DNA of 64,000 bases, from NCBI GenBank assembly GCA_964392655.1, contig CAYMQY010000003.1, forward strand, positions 3,885-67,884. Reading direction: 5' to 3'. The DNA comes from M3007 sp964392655 (GTDB lineage Bacteria; Bacteroidota; Bacteroidia; Chitinophagales; Saprospiraceae). Position numbers and translations under genes: made by a program. Within the stretch, counting starts at the first letter, position 1, and each line of letters opens with the position of its first letter. The notes beneath the pieces are model-generated. The model saw only the letters and a program-made list of their open reading frames with translations, did no database searches and had not been told where the DNA came from. Positions 60,759 through 64,000 of this stretch are shown in pieces.

Positions 60759-60914
60759 AATTACTGTCGTTTAATCGTGAAAAGGGTAGTTGAAAATGAA
60801 AACTCCCTGTAGGAGTACGACGCAAAAATGCCCGGACATGCCCTCCTGGTCGGATGACCGTACACAGCCTGGAAAATGATTTGCGTCAGTGTTACAAATC
60901 CTTGCACGGAATCG

Positions 60915-60922
60915 TACTTTTG
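60915..60922 (+). promoter_or_regulatory. Putative -7 element of the REC-CRP promoter
   Basis: TACTTTTG (TAnnTTTG) lies 15-21 bases before the two candidate ATGs. No -33 box with the usual spacing was found. Confidence 0.55.
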
Positions 60923-60943
60923 GCCCCGAGAAACTGCATGCCC

Positions 60944-61987
60944 ATGAAGAAAATACTGATCATTGAGGACAATCTTGAAGTGCGCGAAAACCTGTCCGAA
61001 ATATTGTCTCTCAGCGGTTACCAGACTACAACCGCTGAAAACGGAAAAATTGGTGTGGAAAAAGCCCTCGCAGACCGCCCCGACCTCGTCCTCTGCGATG
61101 TGATGATGCCGGAGCTGGACGGATTCGGAGTGCTGCACATCCTCGGAAAACACGCACAAACCGCCGATGTTCCGTTCATTTTTTTGACTGCACTGGCAGA
61201 GAAAGACGACTTCCGGAAAGGAATGTCGCTGGGCGCCGACGACTATATCGTAAAACCATTCGACGATACCCTCCTGCTGCAAACCATCGAGGCAAGACTG
61301 CGAAAAAACGAACGGCTACGGGCTGCTTCGAGCAAACAATCCAGCGGCGGGCTTGAGCATTTCATTAATGAAGCCAAGGCTCTGGAGGCTATTCAGCGCC
61401 TCTCGGAAAACCGGGAGGTGCGCCATTACCGAAAAAAAGATCCGATCTTTCAGGAAGGCGACGTCCCGCGCTGGCTTTTCCATATTGAGAAAGGCAGTGT
61501 CAAACTTTACAAAACCAACGATGACGGGCGGGAACTTATCCTGCGAATTGCCGGACCCGGCGAGTTTTTAGGTTATCTCGCGCTTCTCAGCGGCGACAGA
61601 TACCCGGAAGGCGCCTCCGTTCTGGAGGATTCCACCATTCGGATGATCCCCAAGGACGACTTCTTTACGCTCGTTTACGGAAACCGGGATGTGAACGCAC
61701 GGTTCATCAAACTGCTGGCCGGACACGTCGTGGATCAGGAGCAACAGCTCATTGATCTGGCCTACAACTCCGTGCGCAAACGCGTGGCTACTGCCATCGT
61801 GCACCTTTTCGACCAGGGATACCGGGAAATCAGCCTGCTTCGCGAAGACCTTGCTGCTATCGCCGGCACTGCCAAGGAAACCGTCATTCGCACTCTGACC
61901 GATTTCAAAACGGAGGGCCTCATTGATATTCGGGACGGCAATATTGTCGTGCAGAAGCCCGACAAACTCCGGGAAATGCCCAACTAA
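60944..61987 (+). CDS. Hybrid response regulator: receiver domain fused to CRP/FNR-type regulator
   Basis: 347 residues from ATG at 60944 (ATG at 60938 adds two). Residues 1-120 are a REC domain: ILIIEDNLEVRENL, LVLCDVMMPELDG with the phosphoaspartate, LTALAE, and DDYIVKPFDD with the conserved lysine. A cNMP-binding-like domain (HYRKKDPIFQEGDVPRWLFHIEKGSVKLY) and a CRP-type helix-turn-helix (LLREDLAAIAGTAKETVIRTLTDFK) follow. No FNR-type N-terminal cysteines are visible. No kinase gene is adjacent. Near the CBS/USP operon, it is a candidate regulator of that operon. Confidence 0.9.
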   Translation: MKKILIIEDNLEVRENLSEILSLSGYQTTTAENGKIGVEKALADRPDLVLCDVMMPELDGFGVLHILGKHAQTADVPFIFLTALAEKDDFRKGMSLGADDYIVKPFDDTLLLQTIEARLRKNERLRAASSKQSSGGLEHFINEAKALEAIQRLSENREVRHYRKKDPIFQEGDVPRWLFHIEKGSVKLYKTNDDGRELILRIAGPGEFLGYLALLSGDRYPEGASVLEDSTIRMIPKDDFFTLVYGNRDVNARFIKLLAGHVVDQEQQLIDLAYNSVRKRVATAIVHLFDQGYREISLLREDLAAIAGTAKETVIRTLTDFKTEGLIDIRDGNIVVQKPDKLREMPN

Positions 61988-62010
61988 CTTGCTACTCATT
62001 TTATAAAAAA

Positions 62011-62039
62011 TGCGGGCAGACCAGCATGGCCTGCCCGCA
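62011..62039. terminator. Hairpin after the REC-CRP gene
   Basis: TGCGGGCAG (62011-62019) pairs perfectly with CTGCCCGCA (62031-62039). It is 24 bases beyond the REC-CRP stop but lacks a T-run on the plus strand, so it may act with a factor or not at all. Confidence 0.6.
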
Positions 62040-62234
62040 CAACATATCGCCGGCGCTTCGCCTTTGGGTACCCAGGATTGGGCAAACGAATTGGTTTTTG
62101 GATTAAAAAAATAACGTGGATTAATGTCGGATAAATTCAGGGAACGGTCATCAAGGCGCCAAAACCGTGCCAAAACAAACAGGGTAGCGGCTGTGTTTCC
62201 TTGTGTCGGCAAGTATTACCAAACCGTCCTTACC

Positions 62235-62773
62235 ATGCTTTTCATCCTGCTTTTTGCTTTCTGGTCTTGCAACTTCTCGTCAAGCCACACTCCCAACCCG
62301 GCACCTTCAGAGGCNNNNNNNNNNGTTTTTCGCTGGTTTCCGACACGATTATCCCGCCGCAATATGACGCTGAAAAGCGGCTTGTACGCCTGAACAAGTC
62401 GGATGCGGAATGGCGCAAAATCCTGAATGAAAAGGAATATGATGTGCTTCGGCAAAAAGGTACCGAGCGCGCGTTCACCGGCGATTTGCTCAAGGTCAAA
62501 CAAAAAGGCACATTTACTTGCCGGGGTTGCGGGCTACCCTTGTTTGCTTCAAAAGCCAAATTTGAATCCGGCACCGGATGGCCGTCCTTTTGGGAGCCTC
62601 TCGCCCCGGGTCTTGTTGCCGAACACTCCGACAAGTCGTTCGGTATGGTGCGCACCGAAGTACTGTGCGCCCGCTGCGGTGGCCACCTTGGCCATGTTTT
62701 TGACGATGGTCCCAAGCCAACCGGCTTGCGCTACTGCATCAATTCCGTTTCGCTGGATTTTGTGCCTGAATAG
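62235..62773 (+). CDS. msrB: Peptide-methionine (R)-S-oxide reductase, probable lipoprotein, broken by a 10-N gap
   Basis: The N-terminal part starts at ATG 62235 and codes MLFILLFAFWSCNFSSS, a lipoprotein signal with the cysteine after the hydrophobic run. After the N-run (62315-62324) the sequence continues in a different frame: YDAEKRLVRLNKSDAEWRKILNEKEYDVLRQKGTERAF, then zinc cysteines in TCRGCGLPL and CARCGGHLGHVFDDGP, and the catalytic cysteine in LRYCINSVSLDF. The frame shift is explained by the arbitrary gap length. MsrB reduces methionine-R-sulfoxide with thioredoxin or another donor; a lipid-anchored form would work outside the cytoplasm. Confidence 0.85.
62315..62324. other. Assembly gap (10 N) in msrB
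   Basis: Ten N. The flanks are in frames that need a true gap length of 2 modulo 3, so the number 10 cannot be exact if the gene is intact. Confidence 0.9.
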
Positions 62774-62783
62774 CGTTTTGCAA

Positions 62784-63935
62784 TTAAACGCTCACCACGT
62801 GCAGCAGTTGCCGCACCCGGTTCGCTTTTTCGATAGCCTCATCAAGCGTCTGCGCCGTTACGGTCACATGGCCCATTTTTCGGAATGGTTTGGTGATTGC
62901 TTTCCCATACAAATGCACGTGCACGCCTTCGATGGCAAGGCACTCCCCTACCCCGGCATAATGCACGGGGCCGTTGTGTCCGGGTTCACCCAACAAATTA
63001 ACCATCACCGCAGGTGTGCGCTGGGTTGTTTTGCCTAACGGCAGGTTGCAAATCGCGCGCAAATGCTGTTGGTACTGGCTCGTTTCGGCACTGTCAATCG
63101 TGTGGTGGCCGCTGTTGTGCGGGCGGGGCGCTACTTCGTTTACGAGTAAATCTCCATTGGTTGTGACGAACATCTCCACCGCCAATAGCCCGCAAATATT
63201 GAATGCCCGAATCACGCGCTCGGCCAGGGCTTCTGCTTCAGCAGCCAGCAAAGGAGCGATACGCGCCGGGCAAACCAGCATTTCCACCAAATTGGCTTCC
63301 GGGTGAAAGTCCATTTCCACCGGTGGAAAAACAGCCACCTCATCGTTGGCATTCCGGGCAGCGATCACGGCGATTTCCGTGCGGACAGGCACCAATTCTT
63401 CTGCCAGACAAGCCCCGGGCAACAATTTGGTTTCCAAATCCTCTCTGGTGCGAAGAATGGCCACACCACGCCCGTCATAGCCTTCCGTTCGGCTTTTTTG
63501 TACCAGTGGCAAGGTCCACTCGCCGGATAATACGGCATCTTTCAGCGCTGCGCCACTATCGAAGAGATCGAACCGGGCAGTCGGTATGCCATGTTCCTGA
63601 TAAAATTGTTTTTGCAGCCCCTTGTCCTTGATGATGTCTAATGCCCGCGGAGCCGGATGCACAACTTTCCCGAGGCGCTCCAGTTCGTGGAGCGCTTCAG
63701 TGTTTACATGCTCGATCTCGATAGTCAGAATGTCTTTGTCTTGTCCGAACGCGAGCACGTCGGCATAGTCATTGAAATTGCCTTCGGTAAATTCCGAGCA
63801 AACACTGCCCGCAGGGTAATCGGCTGTAGCGTCGAGGATGCAGGTTTTGAAATCCCAGGGCGCAGCAGACAAACAGAGCATTTTCCCCAACTGGCCACCG
63901 CCGAGGATGCCGATTTTTTTTGTGGTGTCGAACAT
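62784..63935 (-). CDS. purK: N5-carboxyaminoimidazole ribonucleotide synthase
   Basis: 383 residues. The N-terminus KIGILGGGQLGKMLCLSA is the nucleotide-binding start of PurK; the ATP-grasp core has LPLVQKSRTEGYDGRGVAIL, ACLAEELVPVRTEIAVIAARN, and VEMFVTTNGDLLVNEVAPRPHNSGHHTIDSAETSQYQQHLRAI with the metal site. It carboxylates AIR with bicarbonate and ATP, making the substrate for PurE (8618-9097). A 9-bp tandem repeat begins 11 bases upstream of the start codon. Confidence 0.96.
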   Translation of the reverse strand: MFDTTKKIGILGGGQLGKMLCLSAAPWDFKTCILDATADYPAGSVCSEFTEGNFNDYADVLAFGQDKDILTIEIEHVNTEALHELERLGKVVHPAPRALDIIKDKGLQKQFYQEHGIPTARFDLFDSGAALKDAVLSGEWTLPLVQKSRTEGYDGRGVAILRTREDLETKLLPGACLAEELVPVRTEIAVIAARNANDEVAVFPPVEMDFHPEANLVEMLVCPARIAPLLAAEAEALAERVIRAFNICGLLAVEMFVTTNGDLLVNEVAPRPHNSGHHTIDSAETSQYQQHLRAICNLPLGKTTQRTPAVMVNLLGEPGHNGPVHYAGVGECLAIEGVHVHLYGKAITKPFRKMGHVTVTAQTLDEAIEKANRVRQLLHVVSV

Positions 63936-63946
63936 GCAGGGAAGAG

Positions 63947-64000
63947 GTTGAGCGGGTTTAACGGGTTGAGCGGGTTGAGCGGGTTTAACGGGTTGAGCGG
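63947..64000 (+). repeat. 9-bp tandem repeat upstream of purK, running off the window
   Basis: Six consecutive 9-base units, alternating GTTGAGCGG (A) and GTTTAACGG (B) in the order A-B-A-A-B-A, with no base between units. It continues past the right edge. Confidence 0.9.

Noticed and set aside
62201..62773. MsrB starting at 62201 in the downstream frame
   Set aside because: The first 38 residues in that frame are not a credible leader; the frame of ATG 62235 gives a lipoprotein signal, and the discrepancy is explained by the arbitrary 10-N gap.

Overview
The window looks like a draft-assembly segment (four N-gaps) of a Bacteroidota genome, most likely from the Saprospiria or a related lineage. 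The evidence is a set of secreted proteins with type IX secretion (T9SS) C-terminal signals (gliding-motility type B and type A), PKD- and SprB-like repeats, several Bacteroidota-only small families (DUF2452, DUF5522, DUF1361), and promoters matching the Bacteroidota pattern TTTG-N19-TAnnTTTG. Most of the sequence is GC-rich housekeeping and envelope content. The clearest compositional exception is an AT-rich patch around 31.5-31.7 kb that precedes a damaged antirepressor-like gene. I saw no rRNA, tRNA, CRISPR array or insertion sequence.

Layout. 0-6.4 kb: a truncated Uma2-like gene, a fused lipid acyltransferase, a small lipoprotein, LptD, and a divergent SPOR-tailed cell-wall amidase. 6.4-8.6 kb: a small conserved gene and a protein that joins an effector-associated-like domain, a trypsin-like protease and a TIR-like domain, followed by a palindromic element. 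8.6-14.5 kb: purE, a gap-broken TonB receptor, DUF697/SHOCT, a PolX-PHP protein and a YrdC-family protein. 14.5-19 kb: two paralogous T9SS proteins arranged tail to tail. 19-28.3 kb: small metabolic, repair and membrane genes, an ECF sigma factor with a membrane-spanning partner, a PorT-like barrel and Ppx/GppA. 28.4-31.2 kb: gcvP. 31.2-32.2 kb: the AT-rich patch. 32.2-39.3 kb: DinB, a phosphoesterase, a DUF1800/DUF1501 pair and a T9SS protein. 39.4-42.4 kb: a eukaryote-like sphingolipid desaturase with DUF1361, and tyrS. 42.6-50 kb: a 1523-residue thioredoxin/PKD/SprB T9SS protein and an 850-residue propeller protein. 50-57.1 kb: DUF423, a polysaccharide deacetylase, a RibF-glycosyltransferase fusion and a PorE-like protein. 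57.4-64 kb: cry-DASH, DUF5522, a USP/CBS/REC-CRP stress group, msrB, purK and a 9-bp tandem repeat.

Themes. Envelope building dominates: LptD, the amidase, the PorE-like SPOR protein and five T9SS cargo proteins. Lipid modification recurs (OlsF/GlsA-GlsB-like acyltransferase, sterol-desaturase family, sphingolipid desaturase-like). Damage and stress responses are represented by MGMT, cry-DASH, MsrB, USP/CBS and REC-CRP. purE and purK, which work in consecutive steps, lie at opposite ends of the window. The best candidate for an under-described system is the EAD-trypsin-TIR-like protein at 6.9-8.5 kb. The RibF-glycosyltransferase fusion, the DEGS-like desaturase operon and the cysteine-less thioredoxin-USP protein are next. 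Short period-7 and period-9 tandem repeats and a dispersed palindrome occupy several intergenic spaces.
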